Assembly: GCA_035235625.1 (NCBI GenBank)
Contig: CP141140.1
Span: 14,466,685 to 14,530,684, forward strand
Direction: 5' to 3'
DNA length: 64,000 nucleotides
Origin: Saururus chinensis
Lineage: Eukaryota; Streptophyta; Magnoliopsida; Piperales; Saururaceae
A program made the position numbers and the translations under genes. Position 1 is the first letter of the stretch. Each line of letters starts with the position of its first letter. Below, one piece after another: positions 46,201 to 63,891 of the stretch. Below the pieces are notes generated by a model, which worked only from the letters and a program-made list of their open reading frames with translations, did not search any database and was not told the DNA's origin.

Positions 46201-48972
46201 TCCGATTGCAATCTTACCAATTTGGAGAGCTATGCAGTTGAAGGAGGAAATTGAACTTCGAAAACAGAAAAATTTAGCAGAACTCAATGACTTGGATGAA
46301 GCTAGTCGAGTCGAGATTGAGGGCTTTAAAACTGGTACATACATGAGGTTGGAGGTACATGATGTCCCTTACGAAATGGTTGAGCACTTTGACCCTAGCC
46401 ATCCTGTTCTAGTTGGAGGTATTGCACTTGGGGAAGCAAACGTTGGATATATGCAGGTTAGTGCAAGTTTTCTGTATATGAGCCAACCACTTTAAATTGC
46501 AGAAGCAGAGCGTTGCTGTTACTAGTAATTATTTGTTTATATATATACAAGGAATAGTTAAGACATGCACCCAGGGGCTTCACAGCTGACAATCCACCAG
46601 CTGACAATCCACCAGCTCAGGGGGCAGATGGGTTTTCTCCCCCCCTACTACCCTCGATCGTGCGGCCAACGTGCGACGGGAGCACGTTAATGTGTGTGTG
46701 TGTATCTATACATATAAAGTCATGCTAACTGATAATTGGCAATGATGACATCGCAGTGATTTGTGACATCTAATCTACCTGGACGTTGGATGTATTTCCT
46801 TTATTTGCAGGATATATGTCCTCTCTGTTTGATGGTGCCAGGCAGATCTTTCTGTTTATGGATTCCCTCCCCCTCTCTCTCTAAACGTGTATTCATCTTT
46901 AGGATTTTTTTAGTGTCTTTGTTATGTAGAATATCATATTATCTATTATGACTTCATTTAGTTTTCCAAATCTTCAGTCGTTAGATGTGCTATTAAATTG
47001 GTGCTGTAAAGCACGATCATTTCTTCTCTCTCAGTTTCATAGCACAGAGAAATAGGTTATAGGTTTTGTTTTCTGTAATCCACATAGTGTCGCAAGTTGG
47101 AATGTTTCCTGCCTTTTTAAACTGGTGCAGTAAAGTTAAGTTTTTCTGTTCTTAAATTAGTCCTTTCTATTTCACGTTTCAAGTTGGATTAATTTCCTGC
47201 CATTTTCCTATTTTGCATTTACATTATTGGATACCATCAAGCTAGTTTCCTGTACCACTCACACTCTTAGCTGCTTTTAAAGTTTTCTTTTTGTGTTGTC
47301 TTTGTCATCAATGGTTGTGTTGTTTATGAAATATTATATTCTTAAAGTCTCACTACTGTGAGAGCATCTCTAAGCTAAAAAAAGAGCATCTCTAGTTATA
47401 TCTTGAATTGTTTCAAGCATGGTCTTATTTTCCAATTCTATCCTGAAGGTCCGGATAAAGAGGCATCGTTGGCACCGGAAGGTATTGAAGTCAAGAGATC
47501 CAATTATTGTGTCTGTGGGTTGGAGGCGCTATCAGACAACTCCTGTATATGCTTTTGAAGATCAAAATGGACGCCATCGGATGCTAAAATACACTCCTGA
47601 ACATATGCATTGTCTTGGCATGTTCTGGGGTCCACTTGCGCCACCTAACACTGGAGTAGTTGCTGTTCAAAACTTATCTAACAGTCAGGTTGAATTGTTT
47701 TACTGGAGAATTTTCACTATTACAGTCTTATTTGCACAATGCATTGCCTGATTGGTGTATCATGACTGTTACAGCGTGGATTTCGTATCACAGCCACAGC
47801 GGTTGTTTTGGAATTCAACCATGCAGTTCGAATAGTGAAGAAAATTAAGCTGGTTGGTGTACCATGCAAAATATTTAAAAAAACGGCTTTTATCAAAGAC
47901 ATGTTCACATCAGATCTTGAGATTGCTAGGTTTGAAGGTGCTGCTGTAAGGACAGTTAGTGGGATTCGAGGCCAAGTTAAGAAGGTACAAAATGATTAAT
48001 ATTGAAACTCGTTCTCCCCACCTTTTTTAAAAATAGTGCCCCATTCTATTTTTCCTATTTTCTTGATAGTAACAATCTTTTGTGTTTGAAAATTGTACTT
48101 GGTAGGTTGCAAAAGAAGAACTTGGTAACAAACCTAAAAAGAAGGGAGGGGTTAATAAAGAAGGTATTGCGAGATGCACATTTGAGGACAAGATTCTGAT
48201 GAGTGATATTGTCTTTTTGCGGGCCTGGACTCAGGTTGACGTGCCCAATTTCTTTAACCCGCTGTCCAGTGCTCTTCAACCACGTGATGAGACATGGAAA
48301 GGCATGAAGACAGTCGCAGAACTTAGAAGAGAACACAATCTTGAGATTCCAGTTAACAATGATTCTCTATACAAGGTATCATTCATCTTTGTGTGTACGG
48401 GCTCACTTTCATATTTTCTTTTCTATAGATGGGTGTTAGTTATTCGGTCAATTATCTGCTTTTGATTTTTTGGTGCCCCTGCAACTTTACAGCCTATTGA
48501 ACGAAAACCGAGAAAGTTCAATCCACTTGTGATTCCAAAATCTCTGCAAGCAGCACTGCCATTTGCTTCTAAACCAAAGAACCCAGCTCCGAGGAAGAGG
48601 CCACTGCTTGAGAAGAGAAGGGCTGTTGTTATGGAAGCTGGTGAACGGAAGCTTTATGCTCTCGTCCAGCAGTTGCAATTGATGAGACATGAAAAGGTTT
48701 CTAAATTCGATACTCTTCACATTATGTTAGCTTGGCCATGGCCCATGCTGTTGCACTTTGCTAGTATCTTTGGTTAAAGCTTTTGTAATTTTCAATCTGG
48801 GAAAAATATGCAGATGAAAAAGAAGAAGCTCAAGGAGGAAGAGAAGAGAAAGGTCTATGAAACACAAAAGGCTAAAGATGAGCAGTTGTCAAAGAAACGA
48901 CAAAGGGAAGAGAGAAGAGAGAGGTACCGGAAGGAAGACAAGCAGAAGAGGACCCGCAGAAAGATTGGTTGA
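40299..48972 (+). CDS. BMS1: Ribosome biogenesis GTPase BMS1
   Basis: Eighteen exons: 40299-40448, 40554-40700, 40804-40894, 41162-41280, 42035-42225, 42324-42534, 42669-42909, 43003-43370, 44151-44253, 45259-45458, 45565-45920, 46054-46150, 46238-46456, 47449-47688, 47775-47984, 48106-48375, 48493-48696 and 48814-48972; 3,576 nt, 1,191 residues. BMS1 is a nucleolar GTPase that binds U3 snoRNP and Rcl1 in 40S pre-ribosome assembly. A basic N-terminus is followed by the P-loop [12 protein letters not shown] (about 96-107), [26 protein letters not shown] and [16 protein letters not shown]. An acidic middle region ([18 protein letters not shown]) precedes the C-terminal RIBIOP_C part ([50 protein letters not shown]) and a Lys/Arg-rich tail. 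Exons 11 and 12 join only through an AT-AC intron. The start at 40299 is the first ATG in frame after a splice acceptor. Confidence 0.96.
45921..46053 (+). other. U12-type AT-AC intron of BMS1
   Basis: The intron is 133 nt. Its 5' site is ATATCCTTTG, an exact match to the U12 consensus ATATCCTTT. Near the 3' end GACCTTAAC (46035-46043) matches the U12 branch site TTCCTTAAC in seven of nine bases, with the branch adenosine 11-12 nt before the terminal AC. Joining gives [13 protein letters not shown] in frame, as expected for BMS1. No GT-AG pair nearby preserves the conserved residues. Its removal would need the minor spliceosome. Confidence 0.95.
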
Positions 48973-50479
48973 CATTTTCTCAATGCAGCTCGGCTCACAA
49001 GAGATTACTGATGGTCAAATGAGTTGCTGTGGCATCCTCAGCGCTTTTGATGGAAAATTTATCTCAAGCCCCCGTGATTCGTGGATAGGCTCGGCAATTT
49101 TCAGATTTGGGGTCAGGATGTCAGGTGTTTTAACCTTTGGGCTAGTGAGTTTACGGAGGCACTGGTGCTGGTTGATCTTAGGGGCCGACTATCTGTTATG
49201 TGTAATGAAGTTCGAGATGATGGTTCTGAACTGCAAATTTGGATATTGGAGATTATTTATACTTATTGCTGGCACATGGTGGCGTAATGGGCCCTGACTG
49301 TGCTGATGTAGGTGTTGGAAGTATTTAGGGAAAAGCTGAATACATGAGGCAGCCTAACAAGCCAGGGGATTTAAAAGCTGTCATGGTTGACGGGGCAGGT
49401 GACGTCTGTGTTTTTAATGTTAGCTACTTCCATGTAATCTTTTAGGGGCCCAATTTTCACATTTTCCAATTGGATGGGCGACTTGCAGCCTGATCTGTTT
49501 CCTCGTCCAGAACCGCATCCGGTTGCCACTTTTAATCAAAGCTATATGCCCAAAGGTGATTTATGGGCAATTTTGTGTGATGGCCTACTGTGTTCTTAAT
49601 CCTTTCTCTAATAAAGTGACAGATGCTTGGTCATCTCTGTGGAAAACTGAATAACTGGCTGTGATAAGCCGCCTGGTTGTCACAATATATTCTCATTCGC
49701 TCATTTATAAATTAAGGAAAATTATATAGCCTATAGGGGGTGTCGACGCGATAACCCACGAGTTTCATTATCCAAGATGTACAATGAGAAGGGTACCAAG
49801 TCCCAATTGGTTGGCCTTGGCTTCTAGTGATCACATTCCCGCAGTAGCAAACCAACTGAAAACTGCAGCATCTCCCCCACATTGCACAAGAACAGCGTCA
49901 ACGTTAGGCATGAGCGAAAAAAATAAAGAGCCTTTGTGTCCCAAATCCTTCTACACCATGAAACAACAAACTGCATGTTTCATTTTCATCGTGACACCAA
50001 TGCAAGCCTTGTGCCCCAAATCCTTCCACACCATGAAACAACCCGCTACATGGTTTCATTTTCATCGTTACACCAAAGACATAGGTACAACTATGCACCC
50101 CCACTAAACATATAGAATGTACTGTCATCAATCATATCACCAATACTCATATCACCAATACTATTTGTACAAAAATATTGCACCAATTTTTCATTTTTTA
50201 TTCACACGTGTAATTGATTTTCATTCCTGACATATAGAATCGGGTCGGATCAGCCTCGACGCGAACTTATCCAACTCTATTTATTAAATGGGTCTAAAAT
50301 GTAAGCTTTAACCCTATTTATACTAGGTCGGGTATAAGGGTAACTTTATTTTTTTTCATCAATTTAATTTTTTATACATTATCATTGCATGTACTAATCA
50401 TAAAAAAAATTGAATACATTGTAATATTATAAATAATCATAATCATAATCAAGTAACGTTTTTTTTTTAACAACTTAGG
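48973..50479. other. BMS1 3' region and spacer
   Basis: The BMS1 3' UTR probably extends some hundreds of bases; AATAAA-like text is present at about 49610. A duplication lies at 49931-50077. Short frames here have no recognisable domain. Confidence 0.45.
49931..50077. repeat. ~76-bp tandem duplication
   Basis: Two copies starting at 49931 and 50007 share CCAAATCCTTC, ACACCATGAAACAAC, TTTCATTTTCATCGT and ACACCAA. This makes the open frame there repetitive, which argues against it being a gene. Confidence 0.88.
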
Positions 50480-51632
50480 GTTAGCAATATGAATCTTACG
50501 CCTCCATTCTATCATGTTTTGTGTTAACTCTTTTGTAAGAGATATTATTCTTATATCTTTCCTTGTTAATTCTATCTAAGTTTTCTTAGGCCTCAATTTC
50601 CCTCTTTTGACATCATTTGAGTAAAAGCTTTACAACCTTCTTACCAAAGTATCTATTGGCCTTCTTTACATATGCCTAAACCAACATAATCTATACTCTT
50701 TTGATTTTTTTCTCTTAAAAGTACTACCCCTAAGTTCTCACGTATATACTTATTTTTAATCCTATTTTTCCTAGTTATTCCACATATTCACCTTAACATC
50801 CACGTTTCAACTGTATTTAAATTATCTATATGCCTTTTCTTTATTGCCCAATAATATGTTCTATAAAGTATTAGGGGCTAATGGTAGTCTTATAGAATTT
50901 ACGTTTAAGCCTATTTAGGTCTTACTTATCATACAAAACTCATGACACCACCATTTGTTTTACCAAATTTGCATTAATCCAATATACCACATCATTAGTG
51001 ATATCTTCCTCTTTGTGAATAATAGAGCACAAATATCAAAATTATTACATCTTGGCACTTCTTACCCATCTATTTTGATGAAAGTTTTACTTATAGTTTT
51101 AATATCCGTAAAGTTAAATTCCATATATTACATCTTCGTCTAGCTTATTTTAAAACCTTTTAATTATAGAGCTTCCTTTCACCTTTCTAGTTTGATAGTT
51201 AAGCCTGTTATATTTTCATCAACTAAAATTACATCATCCACAAAAAACAAGCATTAAGGTATCATATCTTGTATATATACAGTTAATTCATCTATAATTA
51301 GAGTAAAAAAATAAAGACTTAATGCTGACCTTTGATGTAGACATACTATGATAAGAAACTCTTTAGTTTCTCCTTCAATTATTTGTATATTGGTCTTTAC
51401 CCTATTGTACATATTTTTAATAATATTGATGTAACATCTTATAATTCACTTTTTATTCTATACACTCCAAATAAGTTCTCAAGGTACTTTATTATAAATT
51501 TTTTCTAAATCAATAAAAACTATATAAAAGTTGTCTCTTATCCTTATACTTTTTAACTAATTATCGTAACATGAACATAATCTCTATTGTTGACCTCTCT
51601 AATATAAAGCTAAACTGTTTCTTAGTTACATT
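50480..51632 (-). pseudogene. Non-LTR retrotransposon (RTE-type LINE) reverse transcriptase remnant
   Basis: Minus-strand frames, frequently interrupted by stops, give the ordered RT motifs QFSFILERSTIE (near 51610), IVFIDLEKIYNKVP (51500-51525), HQRSALSLYFFTLIIDELTV (near 51320) and the active-site block CLFFVDDVILVDE (51220-51250). C-terminal text RMLR-ICGITRKNRIKNKYI follows (near 50770), then HDRMEWRRKIH (near 50500). The order and spacing match the RT half of plant RTE-like LINE ORFs. The endonuclease part is absent, and the AT-shift and many stops show it is old and dead. Confidence 0.87.
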
Positions 51633-52340
51633 AGTTATTTTTTGCAAGCCCTTCTACTTATATTGTAATATTATAATATTATAAATCCATAATATTATTA
51701 ACCTATAATATTTATTATAATAATATAAATAAATATTTAATAAATTTTGTATTATTAAAAAAATTAAAATTAGTGAGAGAATATTATAGTATTATAAGAC
51801 TGTCCAAAACTATAAAAGCACTACAAAAATTACCAGTTAATTATTGAATAAAATAAAATATATAAAAACAATAAAATTTTAAGAAAATTTAAATCTAAAT
51901 CTCTCTGTAGGTCATAACATTATTAAAGAATAAACTCGAGATCGAGGTCGAGTTGTAAAGGTAAATCCCGACCTCACCCTCTTTTTAAAATTTAAAACGC
52001 TAACCTAAACCTTATTTTTAATCGGGTCGAATCGGGTACGGGTTCAGCGATTGAATTTTCCCATCCCTATCGAGGCAGCCCATAGTTCCTCCGAGAAGCT
52101 GCACGAGAGGCAAACTAGCTACATAGGCCAAACCCTCCTGCGGTAGAGAAGCTCCAGATGGGTCTTCATCAAGCTGCAGTCAGCTAGTTAGAGGTCTATG
52201 CCCATGGAGAGCTTGGAACAATTTGGCAATCTCAATGTCACTACTCGAGCTGTCTTGATTTGCCATTCAGCCGGAGGAGGCAGATGTCTTCTGCTGGTAT
52301 GAGGCTGTTCATGAAGAAGGAAACTTGTAACTTATATGGA
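51633..52340. other. AT-rich spacer with no gene
   Basis: 51640-51900 is extremely AT-rich with ATTATAATATTATAA-type runs. 52080-52340 is more balanced in composition but shows no conserved frame that I recognise. Confidence 0.5.
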
Positions 52341-52399
52341 GCCCATTATCACCTTAGTGCCGCTGCAGGTTGACGAGAAGCAGGACGGTGGAGAAGGGA

Positions 52400-52556
52400 A
52401 GACTGAGCTGCGGCAGAGCCCACAAGCTCAACGCAGGAGGAGACGTAGGCGCGGAAGGAGGTGGTGAGGGTGAGGATCTCCTGGATGTGGAGCTCCTCGG
52501 CGGGGTCGTCGTCGTGGCTGGTGGCCTTGACGATGGCCACGTCCAGATCAGGGCCC
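52400..52556 (-). pseudogene. ANTH-domain (AP180-type clathrin assembly) gene fragment
   Basis: The minus-strand frame reads DVAIVKATSHDDDPAEELHI, QEILTLTTSFRAYVSSCVEL, then soon diverges. This matches the start of the ANTH domain of plant clathrin-assembly proteins, whose usual text is DLDVAIVKAT...PAEEKHI..IL. The upstream part of the domain (SSSDLD region) and the rest of the roughly 270-residue domain are missing. An isolated fragment only 250 bp from the MCM3 start codon is most likely a duplicated or captured piece. Confidence 0.75.
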
Positions 52557-52652
52557 TGTTGCTCCAGGGCTAAACCCCGGTTCTATTTGGGTTTAAGTTT
52601 ATTTTATGTCCTTGTGGGCTGAGCCGGACTCGGGCGCGCAGGTGCCAACTGC

Positions 52653-52690
52653 TTTCCCGCCTAAATCTTCATTTCCCCCCTCTTTCCCGC
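52653..52690 (+). promoter_or_regulatory. Two E2F binding sites upstream of MCM3
   Basis: TTTCCCGC occurs at 52653-52660 and 52683-52690, both followed by C and both in the same orientation, 113-150 bp before the MCM3 start codon. They fit the E2F consensus TTTSSCGS exactly. Plant MCM genes are known E2F/RBR targets induced at G1/S, so the placement strongly suggests cell-cycle control. Confidence 0.85.
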
Positions 52691-52802
52691 CAAAACCCTT
52701 GAGAAAAAGCCATCACTACCTTCGGCCACAAGGACTCCAAGCTCTCTTTCTCTTCCCCGTGCCTCTCCCCACGCCGTAGTTGCCCCTCCAATCTTATGCA
52801 CC

Positions 52803-58158
<5,356 letters not shown>

Positions 58159-58930
58159 GTGCTTGAAAGAATGCCTTCCCATGGAAGGTATGGCCGTGAA
58201 GCACGTTATTCATGTTTGTTCTGCCTGAGATTGTACTTGCTTTGTCAGCCTAAAGTTGAAAATTAAAAGTGACTGCTGCTATCATATAAATGATCCGGCA
58301 TTGGGAATGCTAGAGTGGCCTTGTTTTGATGACTCATTCTTAAATCTCTTCTTTGATCACTGGAACTGATGGGTTAATGCCGGAGTGGCCACTTAAAAAG
58401 AGATGTGGAGCCAAGTCATCTTCCTCCTTACCGGTGGTCCGAACAAAGACAGGAACATTGGTGCTGCAAGCCACAAAATTTCTCTGTAGGCAAACTCAAT
58501 AACTTATGCAAGGTCTCAATTATGCCAGCAATTAGATCTCATTCGTCATGTAATGATACGGATGGTTTTGTGATTGCTGACCGACTGAATCAGGCAAATG
58601 CAGCCGACCGATGCGGTTAAAATGTTAATCACATTATCTCAAGCGGTTCAGTGACCGGTCGAACGAAACTGATCTGACCGGTCCCTTAATTCCTTGTTAA
58701 TGACGTGTTTTACGCATCCGTTACAGTCTCGGTGTCTTCGCAGCGACTCAGGTCTATTGGGCCAACTCGGGTCTAGTGGAAACGTGATTATCACGCGACC
58801 AAAAAACTGTGGAACAGCAAAATTGTGAAGCACATAAAATTGAGTGTGTTTGAATTTGTTTTGAGGCAAGTGGTGTTATTTTGTGGCCGGTATACAAATT
58901 TAGCCAAAATTCCCATGTCATTTAATAATA

Positions 58931-59090
58931 ACTTCCTCCGTTTTAAATTAATTATTTTACATTAATGGCTATTTTGTTCAATTTAAGTAATTATGTACTT
59001 AAAAGAGTATAATAAGCTTTTTTTTTTCCCTGGGGAATTATTATTTAATAATTTTTTTAAAATATAGCTATTAATTTAAGATGGAAGGAG
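58931..59090. mobile_element. Stowaway-like MITE (diverged)
   Basis: The left end TTCCTCCGTTTTAAATTAAT is an approximate inverse of the right end ATTAATTTAAGATGGAAGGA. It is flanked by TA on both sides (58929-58930 and 59091-59092), with an AT-rich interior of 160 bp. Confidence 0.75.
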
Positions 59091-59228
59091 TATTATGTAT
59101 GTTGATTATAGTTTACAAAAAATTAATCTAAGTGTACAAGTAAACAAAACATAGGACTTCTCAAATAAAGAAATAATTTTGGTCAAATGATGTAATATAG
59201 AACTCTTTTAAGCTTAAAAAATAATTTT

Positions 59229-59414
59229 ACTTTCTCTATTTTAAATTAATAACTTTATTTAATAAAAAAGGTTGTTCTATATTAATAATTTTATTTTGTT
59301 AAATTAAATAGTTGAATACTTTAAAAAAATATTTATTTTTCTTTTTTTATATATAAGTATCACTATTTAATATATTTTGTTCAAATATAACTATTAACAT
59401 GAGACAGGAAATAT
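59229..59414. mobile_element. Probable degenerate Stowaway-like MITE
   Basis: The left end ACTTTCTCTATTTTAAATTA and right end TAACATGAGACAGGAAATA are loosely inverse, with an AT-rich interior and TA at both boundaries. Much weaker than the neighbouring copy. Confidence 0.4.
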
Positions 59415-59956
59415 AAACTTTTAAAAAACCCACTTTTTAATAAGAAATGTATTGATTTTAACCAGCTTATTAATGCCCAAACAAAATGAAAACTACACAT
59501 CGTACCAATCCAAAACTTGAGGCGTATTTTTTGATGCACCAGGAATCACCAGTGAAGTTTTACCCATTGCTTGTTGATGACCCACACTTTTGCACATAAA
59601 ATTTACGAAAAAATTACGATTTTCTACTGTTTTGTGTGCTACAGTGCACATTGGAATTGGAGGCGATCAATGGCCTGGGATTTGAGTTCTTCCAGTACAG
59701 CTCTTCTTTGTGCATTTTGTAATTTCGTAATTTACAGAAACACCAACGATATTAACTAAAATTCAACTAAAGCCCAACACGGAATTTTGACGTCGTCTCC
59801 TCCCTCATGTTCGACACGCTCAACGCTTAACGGGGAAGAGAGTAAAATTCCGCTGCTACAATTCGTCCACCGGTGTGCGCCACTCCTTGGACTCCATAAT
59901 TCCATTGTCCCGGGATCTTCCTTTTACTGAAATTTCGGTGGAACTGGCCCGAGGGA

Positions 59957-62900
59957 ATGATGATGCAAGATCAGGGGATCGAAGCCAAGGAAGCCGCCGT
60001 CCGGGAAGTTGCCAAGCTTCTTCCGCTGCCGGAGCTTCTCGGCTCCATTGCTGCCATCAAAGCCGATTACATTCAACGCCAGCAGGTTCCTTGTTTTCTT
60101 CCCCTTCCCCACCTGTTTGTATTCCGATCTGGATTTCATGAATTCACCATCATGCTCTCTCTCTGAGAAATGTAGAAAATGAAGCTGCTTTTTATTCGGA
60201 GTTTGAGTTTATCCTTCTAATGCTGTATTTCTGTATTTTAGTTTCCGAAGCAATTTTTTTTCTTTTGTTTTAATACTTGTATTGTTTTATGTTGGCAGGC
60301 AAATGATGCGCAACTTAGCACCATGGTGGCGGAGCAGGTTTTTCTAAGAAATTGAAGTTTCAAACAAAATTTCTGACCTTTTTTGCTTTGAAGAAAATTA
60401 GAGAATACTTTTGATGCTATTGCTATTTTTTCATCGTTATATATGAAATTTCGCTCTTGGATGATGAATTCGAGTGACAATCGTCACTCTTAAATGTAAC
60501 ACTAAACATCTAGATTCACATATGAAGTCTTAACGGTTTTACCAGTTGACCATATTTTTTTTTTATGCAGGTTGATGAGGCACATGCCGGGCTAGAAGCG
60601 CTCTCCTCATGTCAGAAGACGATAAATCAGTTGCGAGACAATTTCGTGTCAATTGAAAAGTACGTTGATAGGTCATTAATTACAGATTCGTTCTTTTTCA
60701 TGTTTTTGCCTGGTGCTTTCTTATTTTCATCTTTTTTAAAGTAATTGATTCCATTTTTTTTCTCTTTGCTATTTCGTTTACATATTTAGAGCACACTATC
60801 ACATCTATGTGTTAATTTTTTTTTCTGCCTTTTCACGTCAGATTATGTCAAGAGTGCCAAACCCTAATTGAAAACCACGATCAGATAAAACTCCTCAGCA
60901 ATGCTAGAAACAACCTGAACACAACTCTAAAGGTTTGTCAGGGGGCTTATTTGCTGTTATTAATGGAAAATTGTTTTATATTTGGTGGCAGTTATACTTT
61001 TCTTGAAGGCAATCTGTTTTCTCTTGATCGTTTTGGAAGAACTTATCACAGTGATAATATGTACACCACGTGGCCTAGTGCATTGCAAGAAGTATGATGA
61101 CTTTAATTTTGCCAACCAAAATTGGTGGTCGATGGAGAGTAAAGTAGTGGTTTAGAAAGTGAAGCAGTTTGTCTAATTGAGCTCGCAACACTATTATCAT
61201 TATCATTAATCTGTATCTCCATGTTATAATTGTTTCTATATATTGTAGTTTCAATGCTTTAGAAAGCGGATTGATAGAGCCATCTGGTTTTATTGATTTA
61301 GCTGTAGATCATCAAATCCAATGCCAGAAAGAATAGGGACTGAGTCTGGCAATTTATCTACAGAATATACAGATTGTTAGCTGGCTGGTTTGTGTTGGAG
61401 TACTCCATGAATGGAATTTTCCCAAACTGCCACTTCCTGATCCTTTGTCCTGACTACTTAAGATTTCAATGTATAATCCTTTCTTTGTAGGTCTGTATAG
61501 CATGATGATTTGAAAAAAAATAAATTAGTTTTGATCATGTTACACGTGGAAGAGCTTATTGCCTGTCTTTGGGTAAGCTGGTGATATCTCAGGCTAATGA
61601 GAGTTTATTTGGTAGGATGTAGAGGGTATGATGTCAATTTCTGTTGAAGCTGCTGAAGCTCGAGATTCTTTAAGTGATGATAGGGAACTTATTCATACAT
61701 ATGAGGTATCATTACTTGCTAAGAGTAGGCATACAGAAGGCTAATATTATTTAACCTTTTTTGGTTTTAATAAATTCAACATGCGGGGATGATATTCATT
61801 TTTCTGCTTTTTGTTCTTTGGCCTGCTTATGTTTATGTTAGAGATTAACAGCATTAGATGGAAAGAGGAGGTTTGCTCTTGCTGCTGCATCATCACACAA
61901 GGAAGAGGTTGGCAGGTTAAGGTTAGCAAATGATTATAGCCAGATCGTTCTTTTATTTTTTTGATTTTTTCATACTCTTGTTAGTGGCTTCTTTTGTGTA
62001 TAACTATTTGCCTTTTGCAGAGAGTACTTTGAAGATGTTGATAGGACATGGGAGACTTTTGAGAAAACAATTTGGGGGCACATATCTAACTTCTTTAATC
62101 TTGCAAAGGAAAGGTACTTTGTTGTACTCATGTACTAATTCTAACTCTTCAGTTTTGAATCAATAAAAAAATATTCAGTATTGGATGGTTACTTCTCAAA
62201 ATCGGAGTTATGCTCGTCCATGTGAAAAGAATGGAGGCATTTGTGTATGAGAATGATGGAAGTCATCAGGTTAACTGAAACTTAACTCGTGGAATTGGAA
62301 TTAGAGAGAGGGCTTCACCGAAATAAAAAAGTCTCTCTACTTCTAATTTGGTAAATCAATATAATTAATTCTACACTTGCGAGTGTTGTCCCTGTTTCTG
62401 GACTCGTAACTTTCTTAACTTTTGGTCCTACAGTTTTCATTTTCCTACCCTATTTATTTCTTATTTTAAATGCAAATAAATCATTTCCAAGTTTCATGTT
62501 TATATAACATTGAAGAGAGAATAGCTCTGTTAGATAGTGTATTGAATTATGCCTCATTAAGCAGCTCAGACAATATACTGTTGCGTAAATAATCATGACA
62601 CTCAAGCAAATTTTTTAAGACAAAAATAATGAAAAACTGTATGTAGGCAGCTTGGAAAGTGGAGAGCTAGACTAACACAGTAATGATATTTGCTGTGTCT
62701 ATAGAAGTTCTCTTCTTTATTAGGTAGTTTGTATCTTTTGTTCAGCTTCTTAAAGACTGTTGTCTCTACCTGTTGTAGGTAATCTACAGTTTCACTATGT
62801 TTTGTTTCTCACATTCTGAAATTTATGGAGTTTTAGTTTAAAAAGCGTTGCATTTAAATGGACAAATTAATAGTGTAGATTATGTTTTTGAAGTACTAAA

Positions 62901-63415
62901 ATCTTTGTTGGCATGTCATTGTTTATCATGACAAGGAGGAAAAACAGATGGTGCACGGAATTAGTTGAATTTCATCAAATACCACGCTACATCTTATTTA
63001 TGAAATGTCGTATCACTTTGCATGTCCATATATGTTAATTGGATTATTTCACTTGTCATTCACATGCCAACTATATGAATGTTTTTGCTTCATGATGTTC
63101 AAGAAATTAGCTACTGTTAAGATTATTAGCCACCCTTGTACTCTGATTTTGGTGTTATATTGAACCAAGTTGTGACATACGATTGTTGACACTGAATGAC
63201 TTGTACAGATTAGTAATACCATGTTGCTGCATTTTTTTTCTACTTATAGTTGGAGTAGCATATCAATGGCCTACTTGTGGCCTCTCAGCTTTGATCCCAT
63301 TTGGATTTTATCTAGAAGATAACTTTGGATGATATCTTATTTTCAGAAAAGATGGTTTTGATGCTTATTATTGCTCTTTATTTTGCAGCCCACAGACATT
63401 GGTCCGAGCCATAAG
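59957..63415 (+). CDS. SEC6: Exocyst complex component SEC6, 5' part (partial at right edge)
   Basis: Eight exons: 59957-60085, 60299-60337, 60571-60659, 60842-60932, 61616-61705, 61842-61921, 62021-62113 and 63389-63415. They encode about 212 residues before the gene leaves the window; the next exon should open with an R-V-V-E-M-type sequence. SEC6 is a core subunit of the exocyst, which tethers secretory vesicles to the plasma membrane and works in pollen tube growth and cell-plate formation. Diagnostic text is EAAVREVAKLLPLPELLGSI, IEKLCQECQTLIENHDQIKL, LSNARNNLNTTLKDVEGMMS, ALDGKRRFALAAASSHKEEV and YFEDVDRTWETFEKTIWGHI. The N-terminal part is helical and coiled-coil-like as in the family. 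Three consecutive ATG codons mark the start; the first is at 59957. The intron before exon 8 is 1.3 kb. Confidence 0.95.
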
Positions 63416-63530
63416 GTAGGGGCCATCTTACTTATTTTCGCAGCACTTTACATCATGAGCGAAGAAATAAATTGATGACCTGTATGAGACATTGTAAATT
63501 GTTTTTACTCTATAATACTTGGAAGGTAAT

Positions 63531-63891
63531 CCCCTGATAGTGCTTGCATGGGGGATCATTTGAGGTTTCACTAACTATGGGCTCCACACGGATCCCACAA
63601 AGGTAGGACAAGTGGGATTGGAAGGGGCCTTCAAAAAGGGTGCCCACAAAGTTTGGTCCCATTTTCACTTGTGGCCCCCCTCCATCTTAGCAAGTCAGCT
63701 GAACTTCAACCATTGATTTGATTCAAAAAAGGGACGAACAAAATTTACTTAGATGGAGGGTGCCCACATGTGGGACTGGGACTATATTTGGCAGGCGCTC
63801 TTTCTGAAGGTCCTTTTGATCCCACTTGGGTCCAGTATGGGGCTCACTGTAAGTGGGTTCCTAAAATCCCCTATGCAAGCATTCTTAGGGG
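63531..63891. mobile_element. MITE-like element with ~26-bp terminal inverted repeats in a SEC6 intron
   Basis: The left end has CCCCTGATAGTGCTTGCATG and GGGGAT. The right end is the near-perfect inverse, with ATCCCCTATGCAAGCATTCT and TAGGGG. The 361-bp element contains CCCACAAAG/GTGCCCACA-type inner repeats (63595-63660, 63760-63775). No clear target-site duplication is seen and no protein is encoded. It lies downstream of SEC6 exon 8. Confidence 0.7.

Larger units (their letters stand above)
58159..59956. other. MCM3-SEC6 intergenic region
   Basis: MCM3 3' UTR, then a spacer with two Stowaway-like elements (58931-59090 and about 59229-59414), and the SEC6 5' leader/promoter from about 59600. 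The 58620-58800 segment has repeated GACCGGTC-type text (GTGACCGGTC, CTGACCGGTCC) of unknown meaning. Confidence 0.5.
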
